Notes under the pieces: model-generated
What the model was told of the DNA's origin: nothing
What the model saw: only the letters and a program-made list of their open reading frames with translations
The model's database searches: none
Program-made: the position numbers and the translations under genes
Shown: positions 34,403-42,980 of the stretch, piece by piece
Numbering within the stretch: the first letter of the stretch is position 1
How the letters are laid out: each line of letters opens with the position of its first letter
DNA from: Clostridiales bacterium
GTDB taxonomy: Bacteria; Bacillota; Clostridia; Christensenellales; Borkfalkiaceae
Direction of reading: 5' to 3'
Assembly (NCBI GenBank): GCA_022508285.1
Contig: JAFLVN010000005.1
Location: forward strand, 1 to 64,000
Length of the DNA stretch: 64,000 nucleotides

Positions 34403-34431
34403 TTTACAAAAAATTTTTTATATGGTATAAT
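34403..34431 (+). promoter_or_regulatory. Promoter of the 34463 lipoprotein gene
   Basis: TTTACA (34403-34408), 17-bp spacer, TATAAT (34426-34431). A second TATAAT (34447-34452) sits 10 bp before the ATG. Confidence 0.65.
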
Positions 34432-34462
34432 GACGCTGTAATATCTTATAATAGGTAATTTT

Positions 34463-35617
34463 ATGAAAAAGAAACTTGCAATTATCGGAGCGGTTGCCCT
34501 TGCGGGCGTGCTTGGCGTTATGGCGTCGGGTTGCTCAAATAATACGAGAAATTTGGCTTCGCTTGCCTCAAACTGGTATCAGAACCCGGACTTCGACAAG
34601 ATTCAGCCCACGTTTATCGGCGAGAGCAATGCCGAAAAGCTTACTTATAAGGTTACGCAGACCGAAGAGTCTACAAATACCGACTATTCGGTGGAGTATT
34701 CCGACGGCACTTACACGACGATATTTTACGCCAAGGAGCTGACGGCGGACACGCTTGCCGAAATAACCCGCACGGAGTGGCTTGAAGGCTATACCAAAAA
34801 GCACAGCTCACAGGGCAATATGAATCTCTATTACTACCGCACCGAGCTCACCATAGACTCCGTGACCTATACGTATGGAGATAAAACCGAGGATTTCGGC
34901 GAACAGAAAGTTATAACCGAGAGCTATTTTCTGCCCGTAGAGAACTACTTAAGACCTGTTTACAGCTATAGAGAAGTTAAAAGAGCCATTCCCGCAAGCC
35001 TCAAGGCAAGCTCGCTTAAAGAGTGTTACGTTGACGTAGATATGACGTATAAAAGCTTTTACAACGTTTCGGGCAACAAGGTTTACACAGAAATTAGCGG
35101 AAATTCAACGACAGACGGCAAAGAAAAAGACGAAAGCGGCACTTTTTCTGTCAGCGGACTCAACGGTTACGACAACTCTGTGTTCGACATGGCATATCTC
35201 GATATAGTCGTGCGTGCGATGAAAAACGTCTCCCGCTCGTTCAGCCAGGCGGTCACAGTATACACCCCCGGTCTGCAGCCGCGCGACTACACCCTTACAG
35301 GCGGCAGCACCGCACTCCTTTCCGACAAGGAAAAGTCTGATTCACAGCTTGAAGAAATTCAGGCGGTGCTCGAAGGAAAAGGGCTTTTCACCCCCAAGCC
35401 CGTAGACGAAAACGACCCCGAGAAAGGTATGACGACCTTAAAAACGGCTTCCGTGAGCGTAAACTACAACGCCGAAAGATATTCGGGAGTTTCGCAAAGG
35501 TATTGGTTTGCAATCGGCGATAACAACCAAACGAGAACGCTCATGGTCAAATACTCCGAGCCCCTTGCATATAACTGCGGCACGCTCGAATACGTGCTGA
35601 CGGGCATAGGCGAATAA
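34463..35617 (+). CDS. Lipoprotein of unknown function
   Basis: 384 residues. The signal peptide ends in lipobox MASGC (Cys 24). The rest is strand-rich with many Tyr/Thr/Ser/Glu, e.g. YKVTQTEESTNTDYSVEYSDG and RPVYSYREVKRAIPASLKA, ending YSEPLAYNCGTLEYVLTGIGE. The length suggests two similar domains but no family was recognised. It is monocistronic with its own promoter and terminator, divergent from addB. It is the second large lipoprotein of this style in the window (see 24620-25435). Confidence 0.65.
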   Translation: MKKKLAIIGAVALAGVLGVMASGCSNNTRNLASLASNWYQNPDFDKIQPTFIGESNAEKLTYKVTQTEESTNTDYSVEYSDGTYTTIFYAKELTADTLAEITRTEWLEGYTKKHSSQGNMNLYYYRTELTIDSVTYTYGDKTEDFGEQKVITESYFLPVENYLRPVYSYREVKRAIPASLKASSLKECYVDVDMTYKSFYNVSGNKVYTEISGNSTTDGKEKDESGTFSVSGLNGYDNSVFDMAYLDIVVRAMKNVSRSFSQAVTVYTPGLQPRDYTLTGGSTALLSDKEKSDSQLEEIQAVLEGKGLFTPKPVDENDPEKGMTTLKTASVSVNYNAERYSGVSQRYWFAIGDNNQTRTLMVKYSEPLAYNCGTLEYVLTGIGE

Positions 35618-35633
35618 TTCAATACTGCATAAT

Positions 35634-35662
35634 AAAAGCGCCCCTTTTCGGGGGCGCTTTTT
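35634..35662. terminator. Bidirectional terminator
   Basis: AAAGCGCCCC and GGGGCGCTTT pair across about 6 bases, with A-run before and T-run after; it lies between convergent genes. Confidence 0.9.
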
Positions 35663-35672
35663 GTTATAATTA

Positions 35673-36617
35673 TTAACTTACAACGTTCTGCGGTTTGCCG
35701 TCAATATACGCCTTTAAATTTTCTGCCGAGACCTGCAAAAGGCGTATGCGGGCTTCCTGCGGAACCCAGGCAATGTGCGGGGTTATAATGCAGTTCTTTG
35801 CGCCGTATAAGGGATTATTTGCGCTCATGGGCTCGGCGGAGAGAACGTCTACGCCCGCGCCCGCAAGCTTGCCGCTATCGAGCGCCTTGCGCACGGCATA
35901 CTCGTCTATAACGCCGCCTCGGGCGGTATTAATTAAGATTGCGCCGTCCTTCATAAGCGATATGGTCTTTTTATTGATTAACTTTTCGGTTGCCGGCGTC
36001 TGAGGGCAATGGAGAGTAACTATATCGCTTACCCTTAGCATATCTTCGAGCGAAACCACCTTATAAGGGCAGTTCTGCGGCTTCGTGCGGGTGGAAATCA
36101 CCACGTTCATGCCGAACGCCGAGGCAATTTTTGCCACCGTCTTTCCTATGTTGCCGTAGCCTAAAATACCAAGCGTTTTGCCGTAAACTTCGTACGTACC
36201 CCAGGGGAAATAGGTGAAGGTCTTACTCTTTATCCAGTCGCCCGCCGCAACAGAGGCGGCGTACTCGGGAATTTTGCCGTACAGCGAAAGTATTAACGCG
36301 AACACGTGCTGTGCCACCGAATTTGTGGAATAGTTCGGCACATTGCACACGGTAACTCCCCTTTTGCGGCATGCCTCGATATCTATAACGTTGTAGCCGG
36401 TTGCAAACACGCCCACGTATCTGATTTTGGGACATGCGTCGAGGAAAGCCCCGTCTACGGGCACTTTATTAACTATAATTGCGTCGCAGTCCGCCGCAAG
36501 CGCAAGCAGCTCGTCTCTGGGGATTACGCCGAAATAGACGCACTCGCCAAGCTTTTCAAACTCTTCAAAACCCAGATCTCCGTTAGTTACGGAAGAATAA
36601 TCAATAGCAATTTTCAT
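35673..36617 (-). CDS. D-2-hydroxyacid dehydrogenase (NAD)
   Basis: 314 residues from ATG 36617. NAD fold GxGxxG in LGILGYGNIGKTVAKIA, catalytic Arg in NTARGGVIDEYAV, Glu in DVLSAEPMSA, and His in CIITPHIAWVPQEAR. It reduces a 2-oxoacid or glyoxylate/hydroxypyruvate-type substrate; the exact one is unclear. The ATG lies 6 bp after TATTAT with no ribosome site, so the mRNA appears leaderless. Confidence 0.9.
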   Translation of the reverse strand: MKIAIDYSSVTNGDLGFEEFEKLGECVYFGVIPRDELLALAADCDAIIVNKVPVDGAFLDACPKIRYVGVFATGYNVIDIEACRKRGVTVCNVPNYSTNSVAQHVFALILSLYGKIPEYAASVAAGDWIKSKTFTYFPWGTYEVYGKTLGILGYGNIGKTVAKIASAFGMNVVISTRTKPQNCPYKVVSLEDMLRVSDIVTLHCPQTPATEKLINKKTISLMKDGAILINTARGGVIDEYAVRKALDSGKLAGAGVDVLSAEPMSANNPLYGAKNCIITPHIAWVPQEARIRLLQVSAENLKAYIDGKPQNVVS

Positions 36618-36623
36618 AGCAAT

Positions 36624-36652
36624 ATAATACCTCATCCGCCCCAAAAAAGCAA
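36624..36652 (-). promoter_or_regulatory. Promoter of the hydroxyacid dehydrogenase gene, leaderless geometry
   Basis: Minus strand: TTGCTT (36652-36647), 17 bp, TATTAT (36629-36624), ATTGCT, ATG. Confidence 0.65.
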
Positions 36653-36676
36653 TAAATTTTTACGGTATAAAATTTA

Positions 36677-36700
36677 AGCCCGCACTGAAAAGTGCGGGCT
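36677..36700 (-). terminator. Hairpin terminator after the 36710 gene
   Basis: AGCCCGCACT / AGTGCGGGCT with a GAAA loop (TTTC on the minus strand), followed by TTAAATTTTA. Confidence 0.75.
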
Positions 36701-36709
36701 GTTTACTTT

Positions 36710-37375
36710 TTAATATACCCAAGCAGGTGATAAAACTACTTCATTATCTCCTACTAATCGATATTCTAAATCAGTTCCGTCTATAATCACATATTCACCC
36801 CATGCATAATTCATCCCGCCAATCGTTATTGTAAATATTCCCTCGCTTTGAGTGAATATTTCTTTGGGAATTGTTATTTCTTCGGAGTGATTGAATTCGT
36901 AATAATATAAATTGTTAGGCACGTCGTAAATAATATTTATACCGAATTCTTCAGACGTAAAGTCCTCTTGAACATTTCTTACAGTATAAAGATTATTCCT
37001 TGATTTATCTGCATAATAAATTTTGAACTCGGGAATATCAAAGTCATCAAATCCAACGTCTTTTCCAGACCGCAACGAGCCGAAAGATAAAGTTAATTTT
37101 ACTTCGTCAATATTGAAAGTCCTTTTATCGCTTTTATATGCTATGCTTGTAAGCCAACGCTGCTCACGACCTGAAACACCATTCAGCTGAAACTTGTATC
37201 CCCACTCCAGCTCCGGCTCGCTTGCGGGAGTTTCTGTATCTGCATCTGCAGTTGAATCCGCCGCTGAACCAGCGACGTGTACGGAAGCCAATAAGCCGAG
37301 GGTTAGCGCAATTACAAAAATACAGCAAGCCATAACGCAAATTAACCCGATTACAGGCTTTTTATCCGACTTCAT
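36710..37375 (-). CDS. Secreted or membrane-anchored protein of unknown function
   Basis: 221 residues from ATG 37375 (AAGGAGG 7 bp upstream). One hydrophobic segment near the N-terminus (about 8-32) is followed by an acidic Ser/Thr/Asp/Ala linker and a beta-rich outer domain (WGYKFQLNGVSG, IDEVKLTLSFGSL, TITIGGMNYAWGEY). Codons are visibly more AT-rich than in flanking genes, as in the next gene upstream, with which it is likely co-transcribed and co-acquired. Family unknown. Confidence 0.6.
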   Translation of the reverse strand: MKSDKKPVIGLICVMACCIFVIALTLGLLASVHVAGSAADSTADADTETPASEPELEWGYKFQLNGVSGREQRWLTSIAYKSDKRTFNIDEVKLTLSFGSLRSGKDVGFDDFDIPEFKIYYADKSRNNLYTVRNVQEDFTSEEFGINIIYDVPNNLYYYEFNHSEEITIPKEIFTQSEGIFTITIGGMNYAWGEYVIIDGTDLEYRLVGDNEVVLSPAWVY

Positions 37376-37434
37376 ATGCAATCCTCCTTTGGTTTTTTCA
37401 TTATATACTATATATTATGATTTTGCAATACCGT

Positions 37435-39519
37435 TTAGTAAATTTGTTTGCTCTGCCAACAAATTAAATCGTATTCCTTTGTGTCAAGCACTAAACACTC
37501 AAACGGTTTATCCACAGGCACGCAGGACTCTCTGTGATACTGTTCACCGTAATATTGATATAGATCGGTATATTCGTTAATTTGATAATTTAACGTTACG
37601 TGATAATCAAAGTATGTAAATGCGCTAATTATATTTATCTTTAAATATATAACCTCTTTATACTTTAAATTACAGGAGATTTTATAGTTTTTGTTTGTGC
37701 CCGAGTTATCGTCAGAAGCCAAAAAGTAGTTTTCATACTGATATAATTGGCTGTAGAGTTCAACTGCAGTATCCGTATATCCCTCAGAATAAAATGTGTA
37801 ATTCCCGGCAGTGGGAGCTATAAATCTAAACCATATGTATTTCTGTCCGTTTAGCATTACTCTTAAAGGCTTATCTTTCCCGATTTGCCATACTTCAACT
37901 GGCTTATATACTTGCTGTTTTTGAGTGATATACGGCCCGGTAATAATACCATTATAATCGTTTAACGCCTCAAGTGACCAATAAAAATATTGCCCCTCCG
38001 TGTCCAAAATCTGATTCCATTGGCTTTCGTTTAAAGTATAACTTTTATATATATAACGACTATTCTCAAAAATATCAACTGTGAAAATCAAATTATCGCT
38101 CGAATCATAAATTTTTAGTGCAATTTTATTATTAATATATCTAATTGCGCCACCACGTGTCCAAGAAAATTTTGGCAATGTGCCAAGAGTATTATCTGTA
38201 ATACTTAACTCCCTTTCAGCCATACCGTAGCAGGATAAATTTGCGCCTATTTCATCAATTAACTCGGGATGTTCATAATAGAATACGTCTATAAATGCTG
38301 AAAAGGTTTCAAAATATTTTGCAGTTGCGTCCCAAAAACCTTGGTATCCCAAAGCAATCGTGTCGTTTTCTTCAATATCGTCATCGAACAAATCCCAGAG
38401 TATCGCCATAATAGATTCTTCACACGCTTCCCCTAATCTGTTCGTACTTGTATTAATATCAATATTAAATTTATTGTAAGCAGTATATCTCGTATCTCCG
38501 ACCGTTTTTATATTGGTATCCAGCAGTTTTTCTTCTTCTACATAATACTTTTGTGCAAGCATACCAAAAACAGTAGGCCAGGATTCAGCCCATGCAAGAA
38601 TGGCGCCGTATTCTTTCCCGTAATCAAAACTTAAATCGTCCCTAATATCATGTTCGCCATTCACTATCCGGTTATAAGGCCCGACAGTCGAGATATGATG
38701 CCCGTACTCGTGCATTAACATATCCCATGAAGCATAAGAATTGGGAAGATTATAACCTTCCTTTTCATTATCTGCTATTCGAATCACCCTCTCATCCACA
38801 TAATAATAAGCATGGTCACCGGATGGGAAATAAACAGTTACGGCATGAGGCATTTTTTTATCCATTTTGTTTGCAAAATTGCGAGCGGTAAACATAGCTT
38901 GCGATATCTGAAATGCTTTACCCGCCGTTGTACTCATGTCTATTTCATCATCCAACGTATAAGTTTGACCTGGAGTCGCATTAAATCCGCTCGTTATAAT
39001 ATGACTATAACATTTTTGGGTTTTCTCATTTTTAATCTCTATATTATTATATCTGTCTACAGTATAAACAACAACAGATACAGATACTACACTACTACCC
39101 AAATATGTAATTGAACAAACATAGTCTCCTGAGTTATCTGTGTAAGTTGTTGATTGAGCATTTTCATCAATTTGTACCCTTACTCCAATAAGCGGATGTG
39201 ATTTCCCGTAGTCATCTTTCCACTTCAAATTACCTTTAATTGTTATTGGGGATCCTCCAACTATCATTGGTCTTATTTCTCTGTTACTGCTTAATCCTAT
39301 AGATACAGCTTTCGACTCGTTTTCAACAGGTTGAGGTCTTTCAATTTCATCTGAAGATATATTTACTTCTGCCGCTGAAGCGGTTGCAACTGAGTACATA
39401 CTTGTATCAGCACTTGCAACAATGCTTTTTTTACTTGATTTGCCTATAGCAAATGCTACGCAACACAGGCAAAATGCCAAAATAAATAAACAGATAATCA
39501 GTTTTTTGTTTTTAATCAT
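37435..39519 (-). CDS. Secreted zinc metalloprotease-like protein
   Basis: 694 residues. Signal peptide/anchor at 5-27, then a carboxypeptidase-regulatory-like beta domain (about 75-160: TIKGNLKWKDDYGKSHPLIG, TTYTDNSGDYVCSITY). A peptidase region has HEYGHHIS (HExxH, about residue 270), with a possible third ligand in the downstream Glu-rich AWAESW. A C-terminal prepeptidase-like domain (QKYIWFRFIAPTAGNYTFYSEG, about 585-680) follows. It would cut proteins outside the cell. AT-rich codon use differs from neighbours, consistent with transfer. A GAGGTGAGG site precedes the ATG. Confidence 0.72.
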   Translation of the reverse strand: MIKNKKLIICLFILAFCLCCVAFAIGKSSKKSIVASADTSMYSVATASAAEVNISSDEIERPQPVENESKAVSIGLSSNREIRPMIVGGSPITIKGNLKWKDDYGKSHPLIGVRVQIDENAQSTTYTDNSGDYVCSITYLGSSVVSVSVVVYTVDRYNNIEIKNEKTQKCYSHIITSGFNATPGQTYTLDDEIDMSTTAGKAFQISQAMFTARNFANKMDKKMPHAVTVYFPSGDHAYYYVDERVIRIADNEKEGYNLPNSYASWDMLMHEYGHHISTVGPYNRIVNGEHDIRDDLSFDYGKEYGAILAWAESWPTVFGMLAQKYYVEEEKLLDTNIKTVGDTRYTAYNKFNIDINTSTNRLGEACEESIMAILWDLFDDDIEENDTIALGYQGFWDATAKYFETFSAFIDVFYYEHPELIDEIGANLSCYGMAERELSITDNTLGTLPKFSWTRGGAIRYINNKIALKIYDSSDNLIFTVDIFENSRYIYKSYTLNESQWNQILDTEGQYFYWSLEALNDYNGIITGPYITQKQQVYKPVEVWQIGKDKPLRVMLNGQKYIWFRFIAPTAGNYTFYSEGYTDTAVELYSQLYQYENYFLASDDNSGTNKNYKISCNLKYKEVIYLKINIISAFTYFDYHVTLNYQINEYTDLYQYYGEQYHRESCVPVDKPFECLVLDTKEYDLICWQSKQIY

Positions 39520-39586
39520 AAAACGTTCCTCACCTCATTTGTAATATAGACGGCTATGCTTTGCAAACTGTTACATATTTAATGCA

Positions 39587-39626
39587 AAAAGATTCTGCGG
39601 CGCAATTTTGCGCCGCAGAATCTTTT
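39587..39626. terminator. Strong bidirectional terminator
   Basis: About 18-bp stem (39587-39605 with 39608-39626) with AAAA before and TTTT after; it lies just beyond the regulator gene's stop. Confidence 0.92.
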
Positions 39627-39634
39627 AAATTTGG

Positions 39635-40000
39635 TTATTTATTTTTATTTATGTAATGAGACATGGCGGCGAAGGTGGCGTCGGAGAGGACGTGCTCCAT
39701 TTCGCAGGCGTCGGAATCGGCGTCTGCTTTGTTTACGCCCAAAAGCTCTAAAAAGCGACGGATAGTGCAGTGCCTATCGTAAATTTTCTGCGCGTATTCC
39801 TCGCCTTTTTTGGTGAGGTATATGTGCATACCGTCGCACTCCACAAAGCCCGAGGCGGTGAGAATTTTAACCGCCTTTTGCACAGCGGGCTGGCTTACGC
39901 CCACACGCCGAGCCACGTCCACACGGTGGACGTACTCGCTTTCGTGAGATAGTAGCAATATATTTTCAAGGTAATCTTCGGTAGACTGATTACGTTTCAT
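39635..40000 (-). CDS. DtxR/MntR-family metal-dependent regulator
   Basis: 121 residues. Winged helix (STEDYLENILLLSHESEY, VARRVGVSQPAVQKAVKILTASGF) is followed by the dimerisation/metal helices with Asp, Cys, Glu and His in DSDACEMEHVLSD, matching metal site positions of MntR-like proteins. It lacks the SH3-like tail of DtxR. It would repress metal uptake genes when Fe or Mn is plentiful. The feo promoter at 54777-54804 with its palindromic boxes is a candidate target, but the link is only inferred. Confidence 0.88.
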   Translation of the reverse strand: MKRNQSTEDYLENILLLSHESEYVHRVDVARRVGVSQPAVQKAVKILTASGFVECDGMHIYLTKKGEEYAQKIYDRHCTIRRFLELLGVNKADADSDACEMEHVLSDATFAAMSHYINKNK

Positions 40001-40040
40001 AGTTTTTCCCCACTGCCCATTAAATGCAATTGGCGGGAGC

Positions 40041-40334
40041 TCAATTGACGTCGTCGTCCGCTTCCTCGTCCTCTACCTCTTGCTGATAGAAGTCAAAGAC
40101 CTCCTGCAAAAGGTTGTCGTCCTCTATGGGCTCCAAAGTTTCTTCCTTTTCGTTGAGGCGGAATATAACCACCTCGTCCTCGGCGATTTCGTCGTTGGGC
40201 TCGGCGGCGAGAAGCAGAGTGTACTTCTCCCCCTTATACTCGGTGACGTCTAAAAGTTTGAATTTTATAACGTTTCCGTCGTCGTCGATAAGCTCTACTA
40301 TCTCTTCCTCTAATAACTCTTCTTCTTCGCTCAT
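40041..40334 (-). CDS. DUF1292 family protein (YrzB-like)
   Basis: 97 residues, very acidic. Core IVELIDDDGNVIKFKLLDVTEYKGEKYTLL then DEVVIFRL fits DUF1292. Its place directly after ruvX is the conserved Firmicutes order (ruvX-yrzB). Function unknown. Confidence 0.9.
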   Translation of the reverse strand: MSEEEELLEEEIVELIDDDGNVIKFKLLDVTEYKGEKYTLLLAAEPNDEIAEDEVVIFRLNEKEETLEPIEDDNLLQEVFDFYQQEVEDEEADDDVN

Positions 40335-40335
40335 A

Positions 40336-40761
40336 CTATACTCCTTTTTTGTTTATTTTCGCAAGATATCCGTCCAAAATGTTTGCTGCGGCGAGGGCGT
40401 CCACAAAATTTTTGCGCTTTTCTCGGCGCATGCCCTCTGAAATCAAAACCTCGTGTGCCATTTGAGTTGTAAACCGCTCGTCCTCGCACACCACGGGCAC
40501 GGGCGAAGCTTCGGAAAGCGCCTCGATAAACCGCCTTGTTTTAACCGTTTGCTCGGCTTCGCTACCGTCGAAATTGACGGGGAGTCCGCACACGACGGTC
40601 GTTGCGCCCTTGTCCTTAACAATTTTTAAAAGCGCATCTATATCGCTTTTAAAACCTTTGCGGAAGTACGTTTCCGAGGGCAGGGCGTATGTGTTGAACG
40701 GGTCGGAAATTGCAACGCCTATGCGCTTATCGCCTATGTCGAACGCCACGTATCTGTCCAT
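40336..40761 (-). CDS. ruvX: Holliday junction resolvase-like RuvX/YqgF
   Basis: 141 residues from ATG 40761. RNase H-like fold: YVAFDIGDKRIGVAISDP, VVCGLPVNFDGSE, VCEDERFTT and the late DALAAANIL carrying the acidic set. It is implicated in 16S rRNA 5' processing as well as recombination. The stop is 1 bp before DUF1292. The start lies 6 bp after a perfect TATAAT, with no ribosome site, giving a leaderless message. Confidence 0.95.
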   Translation of the reverse strand: MDRYVAFDIGDKRIGVAISDPFNTYALPSETYFRKGFKSDIDALLKIVKDKGATTVVCGLPVNFDGSEAEQTVKTRRFIEALSEASPVPVVCEDERFTTQMAHEVLISEGMRREKRKNFVDALAAANILDGYLAKINKKGV

Positions 40762-40767
40762 GCGGAC

Positions 40768-40796
40768 ATTATAACACAAAACCAGCCCTATTTCAA
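40768..40796 (-). promoter_or_regulatory. Consensus promoter of ruvX, leaderless geometry
   Basis: Minus strand: TTGAAA (40796-40791), 17 bp ending TGTGT, TATAAT (40773-40768), GTCCGC, ATG 40761. Confidence 0.85.
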
Positions 40797-40860
40797 GTGT
40801 TTCAGTCAATTAGTACGCAGATTAAAACTTTGCAGATACATATACAAAGTTTAATAAATA

Positions 40861-40886
40861 AAGCGAGGGCGCAAGCGCTCTCGCTT
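40861..40886 (-). terminator. Terminator of the 40897 gene
   Basis: AAGCGAGGGC / GCTCTCGCTT stem with one mismatch, followed by TATTTATT on the minus strand. Confidence 0.7.
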
Positions 40887-40896
40887 TACTCGGAAG

Positions 40897-41097
40897 TTAC
40901 TCGCCGGATTTAGCGGAGGACTTTTTCTCCTTGCCCGACTTTTCAAGCTGTTCGAGCTTGGCGTCGATATAATTTTCCGCTTTTTCCATGAGGTCTTCCT
41001 GATTCTTTTTAACAAGGTTCCTCAACTTGCAGTTGTTGGCGACAAGTATTGCGCCTGCCGCCATGCCGACTACCGCGCCTAAAATAAACTTTTCCAT
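40897..41097 (-). CDS. Small YtxH-like membrane-anchored protein
   Basis: 66 residues: one glycine/alanine-rich membrane helix (FILGAVVGMAAGAILVANN) and a highly charged helical tail rich in Lys/Glu. This pattern is typical of YtxH-like small envelope proteins. GGAG precedes the ATG. Confidence 0.6.
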   Translation of the reverse strand: MEKFILGAVVGMAAGAILVANNCKLRNLVKKNQEDLMEKAENYIDAKLEQLEKSGKEKKSSAKSGE

Positions 41098-41240
41098 ATA
41101 ACTCCTTACAAGGGGCAGCGCCCCTTTATAAGTAGTTTGAGTAGCCGCAACCCGATATATACTGTAAATATTTGCCGAGAACCTCGGCAGGCGGGTATCT
41201 TAAATGCCGTTGCTTTTGACGAGCTTCAACGCAAATCAAA

Positions 41241-41837
41241 CTAACGCATATTCTTTATCTGCAATTTAAGTAAAGCGTTTTCGTCAGTCAATCTTTTAAT
41301 GAGTGCGGTCAGCTTTTTGTTTTCGTCCTTTAAAGACTCGGCAAGACGGTCATACAGGCCGTTTATCTCCTCCTCCAAACGGGCACGGGCCTCATCGTGA
41401 CTGTCTAACCCGCACTCGCGCATGAGCTTTTCGATTTTTTCGGGCTGCTTGGTGAGTACGTTGCGGTACTTATTCTGATAGCGCAGCATGAGCTTGTCGT
41501 CCCCGCCCGAAAGGTTTAAAACGGCACGGCGGACGGAAAGTCCCTTTTGCTTCTGCATTATTATCTCACGCAGAATTTTATCCGTTTCATCCTCGGAAAA
41601 GGGGATAATCTTTTCTGCATGCAGATTTTTGCCACGCAGAATCTGCTTAACTCTGCTGTCGCCCGTGGCGCGCAAAAGCGCATAATAATAGTTCCTGACG
41701 CTGCCCTTGGCACGACCCGTCTTTTTTGCGTAGCCTTCAAAAAGTCCCGAAAGGGTCTGCCCACGCTTTCTGCCGTCGGCGATGTACTCTACAAGTCCCC
41801 TTGCTTCTTCTTCGGTGTAGCCGTTGATTTTATTCAT
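41241..41837 (-). CDS. Unrecognised protein with two Myb-like helical repeats and a coiled-coil tail
   Basis: 198 residues from ATG 41837 (AGGAGG upstream). Residues 5-60 (YTEEEARGLVEYIADGRKRG then KKTGRAKGSVRNYYYALLR) and 75-135 (SEDETDKILREIIMQKQKGL, LMLRYQNKYRNVL) look like two Myb/SANT-type three-helix units, as in RsfA-like prespore regulators of Firmicutes. The last 60 residues form a Leu/Lys/Glu coiled coil. A DNA-binding role in sporulation is a guess from this resemblance. Confidence 0.55.
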   Translation of the reverse strand: MNKINGYTEEEARGLVEYIADGRKRGQTLSGLFEGYAKKTGRAKGSVRNYYYALLRATGDSRVKQILRGKNLHAEKIIPFSEDETDKILREIIMQKQKGLSVRRAVLNLSGGDDKLMLRYQNKYRNVLTKQPEKIEKLMRECGLDSHDEARARLEEEINGLYDRLAESLKDENKKLTALIKRLTDENALLKLQIKNMR

Positions 41838-41900
41838 ATATGCCTCCTGATAGAGCATATATTGACATAATTTCGGAAAGCTATACATTAAATAATAGAA

Positions 41901-42824
41901 ATGAGAATATATTTTCTGTCCTGCACTCCCGCCATATTGAAGCTGAACGGAACGTATGCGGGCGGCGTGGATTTGTTTGAGCGGCACATTGACGCCGATT
42001 TGAGCGACTATATCCTCTGTGAAATCGTGCCCGGGGAAAATCTGCAGCCCGTGAACTTTTTTTTAAGCGCCGATCTATTGTCCTCTCCGCCCGACTTTAT
42101 GGACGTATATCTTTCGGAGGGCGACGCTCTAATCTATATCCGACGCTTCGAGAGCCGAGAAACACGGCTCAGCGTAATTTTTCAGACCCGCTTCGAGGGC
42201 AATCTTATAACGGTGTTTTCGCAGGGCGAGACGTACCTCTCTATCGAGGGCAAGGACTACTCCATAAACCCGATAGGCGGCAGATTTAAAAGTGTGCGGG
42301 CAGAGGAAAAGGCAATTGCCGGCTATCCCGTTTTAGCTCTGTACGGCGGCGACGGACTTATTATAATTTCGCACACGGGTGCGCAATTGTTTGCAAACGA
42401 GATAATTTTTGCCGAGTTCGGCACAACCTTTAAAGTCGGGGTGAAATTCGGGACGTGTACCGCCGCAGAGGCGCACTGCGAGTACTCCTATGACGGACAA
42501 AGGCTTACCCTCATAGCAAGTAAAACTGTGGAGAATCATCCGACGGACAGCCGCATTTTGCACTTTGCGTTCTTTGAAAGTTTGATGACTTTCGGCGATT
42601 TCACAAAATACCTCTCCCCCGAGCTTGCGCCTCGGGCGGGGGATTTAAAGGATTATCTGGGCAAGTTTACGGGCGTTACCGTGCCCACGGAAAAGTTTTA
42701 TAAATCCCACCCCGACGAACAGGCGGCGGGGCTTGTATATCCCGAGCGGGAAAACTTATTTATAATAAAATATTTTGCCGTCAAAATTAATGACGGCAAA
42801 ATAGACAATATTTATCCGGTTTAA
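41901..42824 (+). CDS. Conserved-looking protein of unknown function
   Basis: 307 residues, no signal peptide or membrane segments. It opens with short strands (RIYFLSCTPAILKLNGTYAGGVDLFERHI), has a beta-rich middle and ends in a region resembling a small binding domain (EREN LFIIKYFAVKIN). No family recognised. It is divergent from the Myb-like gene. TTGACA (41862-41867) is present but the ATG lacks a ribosome site. Element copy E follows 13 bp after its stop. Confidence 0.55.
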   Translation: MRIYFLSCTPAILKLNGTYAGGVDLFERHIDADLSDYILCEIVPGENLQPVNFFLSADLLSSPPDFMDVYLSEGDALIYIRRFESRETRLSVIFQTRFEGNLITVFSQGETYLSIEGKDYSINPIGGRFKSVRAEEKAIAGYPVLALYGGDGLIIISHTGAQLFANEIIFAEFGTTFKVGVKFGTCTAAEAHCEYSYDGQRLTLIASKTVENHPTDSRILHFAFFESLMTFGDFTKYLSPELAPRAGDLKDYLGKFTGVTVPTEKFYKSHPDEQAAGLVYPERENLFIIKYFAVKINDGKIDNIYPV

Positions 42825-42837
42825 TGCAAATTTAATG

Positions 42838-42958
42838 CAACCGCAGAGAAGCGAGCAAGACAAGGCGAACGAGTACCGTCCGCAGGGAGTGTACTTAATG
42901 GTACACGACCAAGGCGGCACGGAGTTCAACGCAGTATTGTGACGCTTATATGCGGTTG
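42838..42958 (+). repeat. Structured dispersed element, copy E
   Basis: 121 bp. P1 CAACCGCA/TGCGGTTG, P2 AAGC/GCTT, P2b GCAA/TTGT, GACAAGGC, P3 GAAC/GTTC, P4 GTGTAC/GTACAC. It lies between convergent genes. TTTAATGCAA occurs twice at its left edge. Confidence 0.87.
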
Positions 42959-42980
42959 GCGGGACCAAGCTGAAAGCGTA

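Noticed and set aside
41101-41130. Hairpin AAGGGG..CCCCTT downstream of the Myb-like gene region as an RNA gene
   Set aside because: It is a short stem with no promoter or conserved context; more likely part of an untranslated region.
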